A stretch of DNA of 53,795 nucleotides from an uncultured Porphyromonadaceae bacterium (GTDB taxonomy: Bacteria; Bacteroidota; Bacteroidia; Bacteroidales; Muribaculaceae). This document shows positions 42,607-52,073 of the stretch, piece after piece. Numbering within the stretch: the stretch's first letter is position 1; each line of letters starts with the position of its first letter. The notes under the pieces are model-generated. The model made no database searches, was not told where the DNA came from, and was given only the letters and a program-made list of their open reading frames with translations. The stretch is taken from contig URMA01000010.1 in NCBI GenBank assembly GCA_900548875.1, positions 1 to 53,795 of the forward strand, given 5' to 3'. Both the position numbers and the translations under genes were made by a program.

Positions 42607-45600
42607 TTAGAATGTTGCTACCAATCCCAAAGAGTAAGTTGTAGGACGTGGATATACATTATTATCGATACCTCCAAACACTTCCGGATCCAAACCGTTA
42701 TACTTTGTGATTACAAACGGATTTTGAACGGCACCGAACAAGCGCAGACGCAAGTTGTTGTTCAAAAGGTTCTGCCAAGTGTAGCCAAGTGTGATGTTGT
42801 CGCAACGGAGGAAGCTTGCGTTACGCAAGTAGTAGTCGCTCAACTTCAATTCCTTACTTTCTTCAAGAGTACCGTCGAAATAGAAGTCATTTACAACCAA
42901 GTTGCTCAAGTTACTGTTCTTCCAAGTGTTACCCAACACTGTACGGTCTGACAATACGTTGTTGTAAACGTAGTTACCGATGTTAGAGCGGAGAACGATA
43001 CCGAAATCCCAGTTCTTGTAGCTGAATGTGTTGCTCAAGCTCATTGTTACTTTCGGGTCTTTCTGATGACGCAATACGCGGTCTTCACCTGTAATCTGTC
43101 CGTCACCGTTCTGGTCTACGTATTCACCTTCGATTGGTTTGCCGTTAGCATCGTAAACCTGTTCGTAGAGGTAGAATGAATAAGCAGGGTAACCCACCTT
43201 GTGTGCTTGAACTGTATTACCTGTACCACCAGAAATACCACCTGTATTGATGAAGTAGTTCGGGTCGTCTGTAGAGTTCAATTTAGTAATTTCGTTCTTG
43301 TTCCAAGCAACGTTGTAGTCAACGGTCCAAGTAAAGTCCTTAGTTACAATCGGACGGGCGTTGATAGCGAATTCAACACCGAGGTTGCGCAATGTACCGA
43401 TGTTCTTGTTCATTTCGTTGGTTGTTGCACTACCGATAGGAACTGTAACATAGCTCAACAAGTCTTTAGTGTCGCGCAAGTACCAGTCCAAAGATGCAGT
43501 GATGCGGTTGCCAAGGAATGCAACGTCGATACCGGCATTGTAAGTAGTTGTTTCCTCCCACTTGATGTTCGGGTCATATCCGCCCGGATAAAGTGTAGGA
43601 TAGTAAACATATTCGCCGTTCGAACCAACTGGGTTGATGATGCCCGGATAGTAAGAACCTTGGATTGAGCTCTGGTAAACGGCCATGTATGGGAACAAAG
43701 AACCGATATCCTGCTGACCAGTTACACCCCAGCCCAAACGCAACTTGAATTCATTCATCACGTCAGTTGCATCCTTAAAGAAGTCCATGTTGCTGATCTT
43801 CCAAGCCAAAGCTGCTGATGGGAACAGACCCCAACGGCAATCCTTGTGGAAACGAGAAGTTGCATCGTCACGAAGAGTGAATGTCAACAAGTAAGTGTCC
43901 ATCAAAGAGTAGTTGATACGACCGAAGAATGAAACCAACTGAAGTTCTGACATCCATTGATAGCGAGGTTTGTTTTCAAACACGCTTCCGATAGCGTCTT
44001 TAGAAGCTTCATCGATAACCAATGAGTAAACACCGTTGTTATTTACCGGATTTTGGTAACCGGCGCTCATGAATACGCCATTGTCGTTCCATCCGTAGTT
44101 GTCGAAGTTCTGCCAAGAATAACCGACAGTCACATCAATGTTAGAATCGATAGCGTCGATGTCTTTCTTATAGTTGGCATAGAAGTCCAACAATGTATTG
44201 ATCTTACGTTCGTATTTGTAAGTTTCTACGCTCGCACCGTTCTTCTTGTATGAACGCCAAGCTGTCTGTGAGTTTTGAGCGATAGTGTTGTATTCGTTAG
44301 TCTGTGACCAGTCGTAACCCAAGTTCAAGTTCAAGTGAAGTTCCGGAAGGAAGTGAACTGAGTAATCCAACTGCAAGTTACCGTTTGAACGGAGAACATC
44401 AGCATAGTTGTTGCGGTCCATCAGGATAGAAACCGGGTTTTGTGTAGCATTGATATTTGCCAAACCACCTGATTCCCAAGTAGTGTAACCGTTGAACAGC
44501 TTGCCGGCAGAACCTTCAGCCATAGCATAGTCGGTATAAACCGGATGAGTCGGGTCCATAGCAACGGCAGCACCAACTGAACCGGAGTCACCAAAGTTGT
44601 TCTTGAAGTAGTAACCCTTAGCGTTCAACTGTACGCTCAAATGGTCGTCGAAGAATTTCGGAGTCAAGTTGATACCTGCTGTCACACGGTCCATGCTTGA
44701 AGTCTTGATGATACCGTTTGACTTGGTATAGTTGGCTGACACGCGGTAAGGCAAGAAACCTGCAGTACCACCTACGCTCAAGCTATAGTCGTGAGAAATA
44801 GTAGTACGGAGCACTTCGTCCTGCCAGTTTGTATTGGCATTGCCCATAGCAAGAACGGCTTCTGAACCTTCACCCCAGTATTGAGTCATCAATGCACGAT
44901 AAGCATCAGCATCGAGCACTTCCCAAGTGTTGCGGGCGTGGTTAACATACATGTTGGCTGTGAAGTTAACCTGTGGCTTACCAGCCTGACCTTTCTTTGT
45001 AGTAATGATGATGACACCATTAGATGCACGAGAACCGTAGATAGCTGTTGCAGATGCATCCTTCAACACTGTCATTGATTCTACGTTGTCCGGGCTGACC
45101 ATTGCCAACGGGTTTGACATACCCTGTACGCTGGAGTTGTCGATGGGCACACCGTCGATAACGATAAGCGGGTCATTGTTGGCGTTCAAGGAAGCACCAC
45201 CACGAATACGGATTGTAGCACCTGCTTGTGGGTCACCACCGCCTGATGTTACAACAACACCCGGAGACTTACCTACCAACAAATCCTGGGCTGATGTAGC
45301 CAAACCGGCTTCGATTTCGTCAGGTTTCATCACTGACACAGAACCGGTAGCATCTTCTTTCTTGACTGTACCGTAACCGATAGCAACAACTTCGTCAAGA
45401 ACAACGCTGTTTTCTTTTAATGTAATCTTCAATTGAGTCTGACCGTTGACTGCCACCTGTTGGGTTTCGTAACCGATGTACGATACAGACAGCACTGCGT
45501 CCGGAGATACAGACAATGTAAAATTACCGTCAAAGTCAGTTGCAGCACCGGCACTGGCTCCAACAGCAATCACGTTCGCACCGATGACTGGAACACCGGT

Positions 45601-45720
45601 TTCATCAATAACCGTACCTTGTACAGTTATCTTCTGTGAAAACGCAGGAATGATAACAAACAATGCCATAAGCACTGTAAGCAATGACCTACGATTCAAC
45701 TGTAAACAAAAGCTCTTCAT
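42607..45720 (-). CDS. SusC/RagA TonB-linked outer-membrane transporter
   Basis: 1037 residues. The signal peptide ends IIPAFSQ. The carboxypeptidase-regulatory-like N-terminal domain is VQGTVIDETGVPVIGANVIA, and the TonB box-containing region ends EVVAIGYGTVKKEDATGSVSVM. The plug and 22-strand barrel follow, ending SLGLVATF. It imports a polysaccharide fragment. No STN domain, so no anti-sigma control is indicated. The promoter lies at 45804-45834. Confidence 0.96.
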   Translation of the reverse strand: MKSFCLQLNRRSLLTVLMALFVIIPAFSQKITVQGTVIDETGVPVIGANVIAVGASAGAATDFDGNFTLSVSPDAVLSVSYIGYETQQVAVNGQTQLKITLKENSVVLDEVVAIGYGTVKKEDATGSVSVMKPDEIEAGLATSAQDLLVGKSPGVVVTSGGGDPQAGATIRIRGGASLNANNDPLIVIDGVPIDNSSVQGMSNPLAMVSPDNVESMTVLKDASATAIYGSRASNGVIIITTKKGQAGKPQVNFTANMYVNHARNTWEVLDADAYRALMTQYWGEGSEAVLAMGNANTNWQDEVLRTTISHDYSLSVGGTAGFLPYRVSANYTKSNGIIKTSSMDRVTAGINLTPKFFDDHLSVQLNAKGYYFKNNFGDSGSVGAAVAMDPTHPVYTDYAMAEGSAGKLFNGYTTWESGGLANINATQNPVSILMDRNNYADVLRSNGNLQLDYSVHFLPELHLNLNLGYDWSQTNEYNTIAQNSQTAWRSYKKNGASVETYKYERKINTLLDFYANYKKDIDAIDSNIDVTVGYSWQNFDNYGWNDNGVFMSAGYQNPVNNNGVYSLVIDEASKDAIGSVFENKPRYQWMSELQLVSFFGRINYSLMDTYLLTFTLRDDATSRFHKDCRWGLFPSAALAWKISNMDFFKDATDVMNEFKLRLGWGVTGQQDIGSLFPYMAVYQSSIQGSYYPGIINPVGSNGEYVYYPTLYPGGYDPNIKWEETTTYNAGIDVAFLGNRITASLDWYLRDTKDLLSYVTVPIGSATTNEMNKNIGTLRNLGVEFAINARPIVTKDFTWTVDYNVAWNKNEITKLNSTDDPNYFINTGGISGGTGNTVQAHKVGYPAYSFYLYEQVYDANGKPIEGEYVDQNGDGQITGEDRVLRHQKDPKVTMSLSNTFSYKNWDFGIVLRSNIGNYVYNNVLSDRTVLGNTWKNSNLSNLVVNDFYFDGTLEESKELKLSDYYLRNASFLRCDNITLGYTWQNLLNNNLRLRLFGAVQNPFVITKYNGLDPEVFGGIDNNVYPRPTTYSLGLVATF

Positions 45721-45803
45721 TCAAGAATTGATTTAGTTTTACATTGGTATTAATAATCACTAATTGTTTTTCTTCGCTAATTGTTAGTCGTTATACACAT
45801 ATA

Positions 45804-45834
45804 CAAACATAGGTTCAAGCAACTCCCCCACAAA
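45804..45834 (-). promoter_or_regulatory. Promoter of the susC operon
   Basis: On the minus strand TTTG at 45834-45831, an exact 19-nt spacer, then TATGTTTG at 45811-45804. The implied leader is about 75 nt. Two further TAnnTTTG matches (45897-45904 and 45939-45946) are weaker. Confidence 0.75.
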
Positions 45835-46013
45835 CGAAAAGAGGGAATCTTCGAATCATAAGCATATATTTTCATACAACAACAATAGTTACGTTGCAAA
45901 ACTACAACTATTTTTAATACTATTCACATTTTTATTGGCAAAAATATTGGGAGAGCAGCACTTTTAACAACTGTTAATGGGGTATTTTGTCGCAGCACGC
46001 CAGAGGAGAGTGT

Positions 46014-47645
46014 TTACCGCATCCTTTTAATGTCTTCTGTTTCAAGGAAACGTTCCGAATAACGGATTCCCCAAAGGTCATAACGGTCGAGCTGACGGAG
46101 CATGCGGTCGACAAAGTCGTCCCAATCCCTGCGCTCCTCAGCCGTCCAGCCGTTTTCGGCTACAGCCGCCAGGCGCGGAAACAGAAAGTATTCCACCTTC
46201 CATGCCGTCGGCTCATATTCTGTCCACATGCAGCCTTCCACCCCTATGATCAGGGAAGCCTCCTCTGCGCTGAGCGAATCGGGAACAATGTCAAAATCAT
46301 ACACCTTCTTCATTGGGAGCGGCCAGGCATGCCCCACTTCCGGCTGACGTGCCGACTCAATCAGGTTCAGATAATTCCAACGCATATTTGCCCTCACTGT
46401 GCGGTGTCCGGACTTGACCGACTCCACCCCGGCCTCCGGCTTCTGCCAGTTGACCACCACACAATTTTCCGACGCTCCGCCTTCCAGCACTTCATCCCAC
46501 CCGAAGGCCGTTTTTCCATTCCGCTCAATCACCTTCTGCACATAGTGGACAAAATAGCTGTGGAGAGCCGATTCGTCGTCCAAGCCCTGTTCACGCATGA
46601 ACTTTTGGGTTTCGTCCGACTCCTTCCACCAGCGCGGTGCACATTCGTCACCGCCGAGATGCACATACGGACCGGGAAACATTTCGCAGATTTCCGTAAA
46701 CACATCGTTCAGAAAGTCGAAAGTTTCAGGTTTTGGAGCCAACACATTATTAAATTTATTGTAGATACCCCAAGTCAGGGCACATTTCTTATCCTCTTCC
46801 GGATTTGTTCCCAGCTCTGGATAGGTGGCAAGCACGGCCATGCAGTGGCCGGGAATGTCAATTTCGGGAATAACCGTGATGTTTCGCTCTGCGGCATATT
46901 CCACAATCGTGCGCACATCCTCACGCGTATAGTAGCCGCCATAGGGAAGTTCCTTGTATTTGCCCGGATAAAGGCCTTCAATCTCCCCTTCGCGAAGAGA
47001 GCCGAACGACGTAAGCTCCGGACGGCACTTCACTTCAAGTCTCCATCCCTGGTCGTCGGAAAGATGCCAATGGAAATAGTTCAGCTTGTGAAAAGCCATG
47101 AAATCGAGGTATTTCTTGATATAGGCCACCGGGAAATAGTGGCGTGCCACATCAAGCAGCAGCCCACGGTAGGCAAAGCGTGGGCGGTCGTTAATTTCCA
47201 CCGCCTGCAAAATGGCACGTATGCCCGAGCGCGACGGCAACAATTGTATCAACGTCTGCACACCGTAGAAAGCTCCCCCCTTTGCCCCCGCAGTGATGAC
47301 CACTCCGGCATCGGAAGTCACCGAAAGACGGTAGGCTTCATCGCCCTTCACGTCATCTGACAGGCGCAGCAGAATACCTCCCGTCGCACCGATGACAGGC
47401 TTTTCCACCACAGTCAACGGAATACCCAAAAACGTCTCCGCATAGTCGGCAAGATACCGCGCCGTAGGCAACAACGACTTGTCGGTGACGTAAACGGGTG
47501 TATTTCGTGAAATTTCGTAAGTACCTTCTGCCTCCACAACCTCCAAAGGCTGCGGCACAATTTTATAAGCCGAAGCATCGGCCGAAAAAGCGAAAGCCAC
47601 CATCATCAGAATGACATAAAAAGGGTTCAATATACTACGCGACAT
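46014..47645 (-). CDS. Exported GH20 beta-N-acetylhexosaminidase
   Basis: 543 residues from ATG at 47645. The 47705 start would be a TTG upstream of the promoter. The signal peptide is MSRSILNPFYVILMMVAFAFS. A GH20b N-terminal domain (ILLRLSDDVKGDEAYRLSV) precedes the barrel with RGLLLDVARHYFPVAYIKKYLDFMAFHKLNYFHWHLSDDQGWR, IDIPGHCMAV and the catalytic HLGGDECAP (Asp-Glu pair). It removes terminal GlcNAc or GalNAc. It is upstream of and in the same direction as susC. The 293-bp gap contains the susC promoter, so they form one locus but maybe two transcripts. Confidence 0.94.
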   Translation of the reverse strand: MSRSILNPFYVILMMVAFAFSADASAYKIVPQPLEVVEAEGTYEISRNTPVYVTDKSLLPTARYLADYAETFLGIPLTVVEKPVIGATGGILLRLSDDVKGDEAYRLSVTSDAGVVITAGAKGGAFYGVQTLIQLLPSRSGIRAILQAVEINDRPRFAYRGLLLDVARHYFPVAYIKKYLDFMAFHKLNYFHWHLSDDQGWRLEVKCRPELTSFGSLREGEIEGLYPGKYKELPYGGYYTREDVRTIVEYAAERNITVIPEIDIPGHCMAVLATYPELGTNPEEDKKCALTWGIYNKFNNVLAPKPETFDFLNDVFTEICEMFPGPYVHLGGDECAPRWWKESDETQKFMREQGLDDESALHSYFVHYVQKVIERNGKTAFGWDEVLEGGASENCVVVNWQKPEAGVESVKSGHRTVRANMRWNYLNLIESARQPEVGHAWPLPMKKVYDFDIVPDSLSAEEASLIIGVEGCMWTEYEPTAWKVEYFLFPRLAAVAENGWTAEERRDWDDFVDRMLRQLDRYDLWGIRYSERFLETEDIKRMR

Positions 47646-47674
47646 AATTAAGGTTAAATGCTCGATTTGCAACA

Positions 47675-47705
47675 CAAACTTACGACTATTTTCCGACTCA
47701 GCCAA
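47675..47705 (-). promoter_or_regulatory. Promoter of the GH20 gene
   Basis: TTG at 47705-47703, a 20-nt spacer and TAAGTTTG at 47682-47675 on the minus strand, 29 nt before the start. Confidence 0.65.
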
Positions 47706-47780
47706 CTACTCCGACAGAAACTTAAACCGGCAAAATGCATTTCGATTAACTTTTCGGAAACATTTTCCGGCGATTTTCCG

Positions 47781-47788
47781 TAAGTTTG
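47781..47788 (+). promoter_or_regulatory. -7 box of map
   Basis: TAAGTTTG, 26 nt before the map ATG. Confidence 0.5.
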
Positions 47789-47814
47789 CACCCGGAAATA
47801 AATGTAACTAAAAA

Positions 47815-48669
47815 ATGGGAGCTTACAAACGAAACTGGATTATCCCGAAGGGACACGAACTCACGGAAATGGACCGCAAGATTCTCTACTATCAGGATCA
47901 CGGCCACCTGGTCCCGTCGCCGAAGCTGATCAAGACTCCGGAACAGATTGAGGGCATTCGCCGCAGCGGTAAAATCAACACGGGAGTGCTCGACCTTGTG
48001 GAAAAAGAAATAAAGGCCGGCATGAGTACGGCCGATATCGACAAGCTTGTCTACGACTACACCGTCGCCCACGGTGCCATTCCGGCGCCGCTCAACTATG
48101 AAGGCTTTCCGAAAAGCGTCTGCACGTCCATCAATGAAGTGGTGTGCCACGGCATTCCTTCGGAAGACGAGATTCTGGAAGAGGGCGACATCATCAATGT
48201 CGACGTATCGACAATTCTCGACGGCTACTACTCCGACGCATCCCGCATGTTCATCATCGGCAAGACCACTCCACAAAAGGAAAAGCTGGTGCGTGTGGCT
48301 AAAGAGTGTCTGGAAATCGGCATGAAAGTTGCCAAACCCTACTGCTTTGTGGGCGACATTGGCCATGCCATCGAACGCCATGCCAAGAAAAACGGTTTTT
48401 CAGTGGTACGCGACCTTTGCGGACACGGTGTCGGACTGAAGTTCCATGAAGAACCCGACATTCTGCACTTTGGCCGACAGGGAACGGGCATGCTTCTCGT
48501 TCCGGGAATGGTGTTCACCATCGAACCGATGATAAATATGGGTACATGGAAAGTGTTTATCGACGAAGACGACGGCTGGACCGTGGTAACCGACGACGAA
48601 CTGCCGTCAGCCCAATGGGAACACACATTTGTGATGACCGAAAACGGCCTGCAAATTCTGACCTATTAG
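47815..48669 (+). CDS. map: Methionine aminopeptidase, type I
   Basis: 284 residues. Metal ligands appear in order: VDVSTILDGYYSDASRMF (two Asp), GHGVG (His, with LKFHEEP), TIEPMINMG (Glu) and EHTFVMTENG (Glu). VCHGIP is also conserved. A ~40-residue N-terminal extension (MGAYKRNWIIPKGHEL) precedes the catalytic domain and lacks Cys-type zinc motifs. It removes initiator Met from nascent proteins. It is divergent from GH20 and single-gene, with a terminator. Confidence 0.95.
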   Translation: MGAYKRNWIIPKGHELTEMDRKILYYQDHGHLVPSPKLIKTPEQIEGIRRSGKINTGVLDLVEKEIKAGMSTADIDKLVYDYTVAHGAIPAPLNYEGFPKSVCTSINEVVCHGIPSEDEILEEGDIINVDVSTILDGYYSDASRMFIIGKTTPQKEKLVRVAKECLEIGMKVAKPYCFVGDIGHAIERHAKKNGFSVVRDLCGHGVGLKFHEEPDILHFGRQGTGMLLVPGMVFTIEPMINMGTWKVFIDEDDGWTVVTDDELPSAQWEHTFVMTENGLQILTY

Positions 48670-48692
48670 GACTTGTCCTGAAAGAATAAACG

Positions 48693-48723
48693 AAAGCTCC
48701 GAGGCATTCCCGGAGCTTTTTTC
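48693..48723 (+). terminator. Terminator of map
   Basis: A 9-bp stem aaagctccg / cggagcttt followed by six T. Confidence 0.9.
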
Positions 48724-48873
48724 ATATCCGACCTTTCAATTTTTTGAATTTACAAAACAGGCTCCCTGGCGCACGACAAAGCCGTAAAAAAGCATTCTCC
48801 GTTTTTGGAATTGTACCAAACAGCTATCGCATTTTGTCGGTATTCGTGTGGGAAATATCGCATAAAATGGTGA

Positions 48874-48904
48874 TTTACAAGCATCCGTTCTGTCACTACA
48901 TTTG
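48874..48904 (+). promoter_or_regulatory. Promoter of the flavodoxin-DUF2023 pair
   Basis: TTTA at 48874-48877, a 19-nt spacer and TACATTTG at 48897-48904, 28 nt before the flavodoxin ATG. Confidence 0.65.
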
Positions 48905-48932
48905 CATATAACATTAAAAAACACAGAACACG

Positions 48933-49439
48933 ATGAAAAAAACAGGTATTTTTTTCGGTTCCACCACGGGAACCACAGAAGCAATTGCCGCAAAAATTGC
49001 GGAAGTGTTAGGCTGCGGCAAAGAAAACATCCACTGTGCGGCCGACTTGACAAAGGAACTGGCTGAAAGCTACGACGTACTGGTACTGGGCTCGTCAACC
49101 TGGGGAGCAGGCGACTTGCAGGACGATTGGTATGACGCCGTAAACGTGCTGAAATCCATGAATCTGTCAGGCAAAACGGTGGCACTTTTCGGCTGTGGCG
49201 ATTCGGAATCGTTCAGCGACACTTTCTGCGATGCCATCGGAACACTTTACAACGAACTGAAACCGACAGGATGTACCTTCGCCGAAGGTATCAGCACGGA
49301 GGGCTACAACTTCGACAGTTCTACGGCCGTTGCCGACGGGAAATTCCTCGGACTGGCACTCGACGAAGTCAACCAGCCGGACCTCACCGACGAACGAATC
49401 GCCCAATGGGCTGAAAACGTAAAAAAACACATAAACTGA
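48933..49439 (+). CDS. fldA: Flavodoxin (long-chain)
   Basis: 168 residues. KTGIFFGSTTGTTEAIAAKIA is the FMN phosphate loop, VLGSSTWGAGDLQDDWYD the 60s loop and FGCGDSESFSDTFCDA the 90s loop, with the long-chain insert. It is a cytoplasmic electron carrier. A DUF2023 gene starts 19 nt downstream, suggesting a functional pair. Confidence 0.95.
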   Translation: MKKTGIFFGSTTGTTEAIAAKIAEVLGCGKENIHCAADLTKELAESYDVLVLGSSTWGAGDLQDDWYDAVNVLKSMNLSGKTVALFGCGDSESFSDTFCDAIGTLYNELKPTGCTFAEGISTEGYNFDSSTAVADGKFLGLALDEVNQPDLTDERIAQWAENVKKHIN

Positions 49440-49458
49440 CTTCCTTAATACAACGGCA

Positions 49459-49833
49459 ATGAATACCGACATTCTTCAACCTCATCCCGACTGCGTGCCG
49501 GCAGAACTGCAACTGTTCATGAACTGCATCTATGAATACAAAAAAGGCATCCGCTCTATGGTATTGCTCACCATGAGCAGCCGCCACCGCGAATTTGCCA
49601 CACAACGGCTAAAAAGCAACGGCATCAGTTATGAAATCCGAACCGTATCGCCGGGAAAAATGAATCTGTTTTTCGGACGGGAAGAGTGTATGGAAGTAAT
49701 ACGGAAAATTGTCATCCGCCCGCTGAACCAGTTGTCGGCCGAAGAGGATTTTATCCTGGGAGCAATGCTCGGCTACGACATCTGCCAGCAGTGCGTGCGC
49801 TTCTGCAGCCGGAAGCAACAGGCCTCTGCCTAA
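49459..49833 (+). CDS. DUF2023 family protein, flavodoxin-linked
   Basis: 124 residues. ELQLFMNCIYEYKKGIRSMVLLTM and the Gly-Lys-rich NLFFGREECMEV segment, plus a Cys-containing end MLGYDICQQCVRFC, match DUF2023. The family is linked to flavodoxin in Bacteroidales by my recollection. No function is known. It is co-transcribed with fldA and is followed by a bidirectional terminator. Confidence 0.85.
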   Translation: MNTDILQPHPDCVPAELQLFMNCIYEYKKGIRSMVLLTMSSRHREFATQRLKSNGISYEIRTVSPGKMNLFFGREECMEVIRKIVIRPLNQLSAEEDFILGAMLGYDICQQCVRFCSRKQQASA

Positions 49834-49870
49834 CAATGTTTGAGATTTCCTCTACATGAAAAACACATGA

Positions 49871-49904
49871 AAAAAGCACTGCCCACACACGGACAGTGCT
49901 TTTT
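49871..49904. terminator. Bidirectional terminator between DUF2023 and yidC
   Basis: An 11-bp stem aaaaagcactg / cagtgcttttt with a T-run on either side, serving two convergent genes. Confidence 0.9.
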
Positions 49905-49927
49905 CATATCTTGAAGGTGGAAAAGGA

Positions 49928-52030
49928 CTATTTTCCGCCTTTGCGTTTCTGCTGTTCGCGGAGCATGGCCTGCTGCTGGCGCTGAGCCTCTTCCAGACGA
50001 GCCATAAAGCCGCTCTTCTTTTTCGGTTTCTTGGCGTTTTCAGCCATCTTCGCACGCACCTTGTCTTCCTTGATAATCAAACGGAAAGCATAAGTCTGAC
50101 CGATAGTGATAATCAGCGACAGGAAGTAGTAGTAGCTCAAACCTGCTGCGTAGTTGTTGAAGAACACAAGGAACATCACCGGCATCAGATACATCATCCA
50201 TTTCATACCCGGCATTTGGTTGCCCGATGGGTTGGACTGCATGTTAATATAGGTGTAGAGGATGTTCACAGCCGTCATCAACAGACAGAACAGGCTGAGG
50301 TGGTTGCCGAAGAATGTGGAAATCAAAGGAATATGTGCATCCCATGAGAAAATCACATCCGGAGCCGACAGGTCTTTCGCCCAAAGGAACGATTCACCGC
50401 GAAGTTCGATAGCCGACGGGAAGAAGGAGAACATCGCAATGAGGATAGGCATCTGCAACAGCAACGGCAGACAGCCGCTCATCGGGTTCGCACCGGCACG
50501 GCTATAGAGTTCCATCATCTTCTGGTTGCGCTTCAGTGCATTTTCCTGACCCGGATACTTGTCGTTGATTTCCTTGATATCGGGAGCGAGCACACGCATC
50601 TTCGCCTGCGAAGAATAGCTCTTGTAAGTGAGCGGGAAAAGCACAATCTTAATGAAGATAGTGAGCAGGAGAATAATGATACCGTAGTTCAGGTTAAGAC
50701 TTCCGAGGAAGTTGAAAATCGGGATAATGACACCCGTATTGATCCAACGGAACAATGACCAGCCGAGCGGAATCATCTTCGTCAGCTTCAGGTCCTCCTG
50801 CGGCGAAATAATATCGTCGTAGGAAGCAAGGAGCTTGTACTCGTTCGGACCGAAGAACAGGTGGAAAGAAGCCGGGTTCGGGTTGGTAGAGCTATATTCC
50901 ATCTGCGACTCTGCCCAAAGCTCTTTCATGAAGTCCTTATGGTCGGGAGCATCCTTTTCAATGACCTTGCTTGTCAAATGGTTGGTTCCCACAAAATAGG
51001 AGTCGGCAATAAAGACTGAAGAGAAGAACTGGTCCTTGAAGCCAATCCATTTCAACTTGTCTTCCACTTCTTCGCGGTCGTTGCTCGTTTCGCTAAGATT
51101 GTCAACGTCGCCGCCCTCGCCCAATTGCTTATAGAACAATCCGCTGTTGCGTTCCTCAAACATTTCGCCCATTTCGTGACGGGCCATTTTCTGGTACCAG
51201 TGGAAGTCCATCGTGGCAATATTTGCAGGAATGATGGTGTTCATGTTCTTTTGAACGATGTCCATCTTCACCAGATAGCTGTTCTGCGGCAAAGTATAGC
51301 GGATACCGAACTCAACGCCTTTGCCGAATTCCAGCAGCATCAGCACCGTAGAGTCGTTTTCCTGAACAGGCTTGAAATAGAAGTCCTTCGTGTCGAAGCG
51401 CTGAGTGTGAGTGTTCAGCACAAAACCGTAGGCATTATTGTCGTTGCGGTATAATTCGCAAGGCACCGTATTTCCTTTTGAGTAGGCCGTATAATTTTTC
51501 AGCGTTACCGACGAAATCACACCGCCTTTCGTAGAAAGGTCGAGAGCCAGCAGGTTGTTCTGAAGTTTCACCGTCGTACTGTCGCCGCTGACAAATTTCA
51601 CGAAGTTGGAATACTTCGACATCTTGGCAACCGCATCACGCACTTCCTTCACTGCCGCATTATGAAGCAGACGGGAAGACGCTTCCGGAGTTTTTGTCAG
51701 ACTGCTCAACGGCAACACCGTATCGGACAAAGTAACCGTACCGGCAACTTCACCGTCAGCCAACGAAAAAGCTACAGCTCCGTCTTCGATGCTGTACATC
51801 TGTTTCCCCTCTTTTTCCTCAACTTTTCCGTAGAGTTTTACAGCTTCCTTAATCGTATTGATTTCCGCTGTGCTCAAACTGTCGGCCAACACATTGCCGA
51901 CATTTTCTTCTTTCGCGACATTTTCGGTTGCCGCCTGCTTTACCTGGCTTTCGTCAGGGCCATTCAGCCACATGAAACCGAAGATAACCAGTCCCATCAG
52001 GAGCAGCCCGAGAATCGTGTTCTTATCCAT
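49928..52030 (-). CDS. yidC: Membrane protein insertase YidC
   Basis: 700 residues. An N-terminal helix (ILGLLLMGLVIFGFMWL), a large periplasmic beta domain (~80-410), then five helices: YGIIILLLTIFIKIVLFPLTYKSYSSQAKM, MSGCLPLLLQMPILIAMFSFFPSAIELRG and the rest of the 60KD_IMP domain. The C-terminus is basic (KKPKKKSGFMARLEEAQRQQ). It inserts proteins into the inner membrane. The length is above the usual ~550 and mostly reflects the periplasmic domain, as in other Bacteroidales. It starts 43 nt after the pyrG stop. Confidence 0.96.
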   Translation of the reverse strand: MDKNTILGLLLMGLVIFGFMWLNGPDESQVKQAATENVAKEENVGNVLADSLSTAEINTIKEAVKLYGKVEEKEGKQMYSIEDGAVAFSLADGEVAGTVTLSDTVLPLSSLTKTPEASSRLLHNAAVKEVRDAVAKMSKYSNFVKFVSGDSTTVKLQNNLLALDLSTKGGVISSVTLKNYTAYSKGNTVPCELYRNDNNAYGFVLNTHTQRFDTKDFYFKPVQENDSTVLMLLEFGKGVEFGIRYTLPQNSYLVKMDIVQKNMNTIIPANIATMDFHWYQKMARHEMGEMFEERNSGLFYKQLGEGGDVDNLSETSNDREEVEDKLKWIGFKDQFFSSVFIADSYFVGTNHLTSKVIEKDAPDHKDFMKELWAESQMEYSSTNPNPASFHLFFGPNEYKLLASYDDIISPQEDLKLTKMIPLGWSLFRWINTGVIIPIFNFLGSLNLNYGIIILLLTIFIKIVLFPLTYKSYSSQAKMRVLAPDIKEINDKYPGQENALKRNQKMMELYSRAGANPMSGCLPLLLQMPILIAMFSFFPSAIELRGESFLWAKDLSAPDVIFSWDAHIPLISTFFGNHLSLFCLLMTAVNILYTYINMQSNPSGNQMPGMKWMMYLMPVMFLVFFNNYAAGLSYYYFLSLIITIGQTYAFRLIIKEDKVRAKMAENAKKPKKKSGFMARLEEAQRQQQAMLREQQKRKGGK

Positions 52031-52073
52031 CGATTGTAGTCAATAAAAAATTTAAATAGGTTATGATAGTTTC

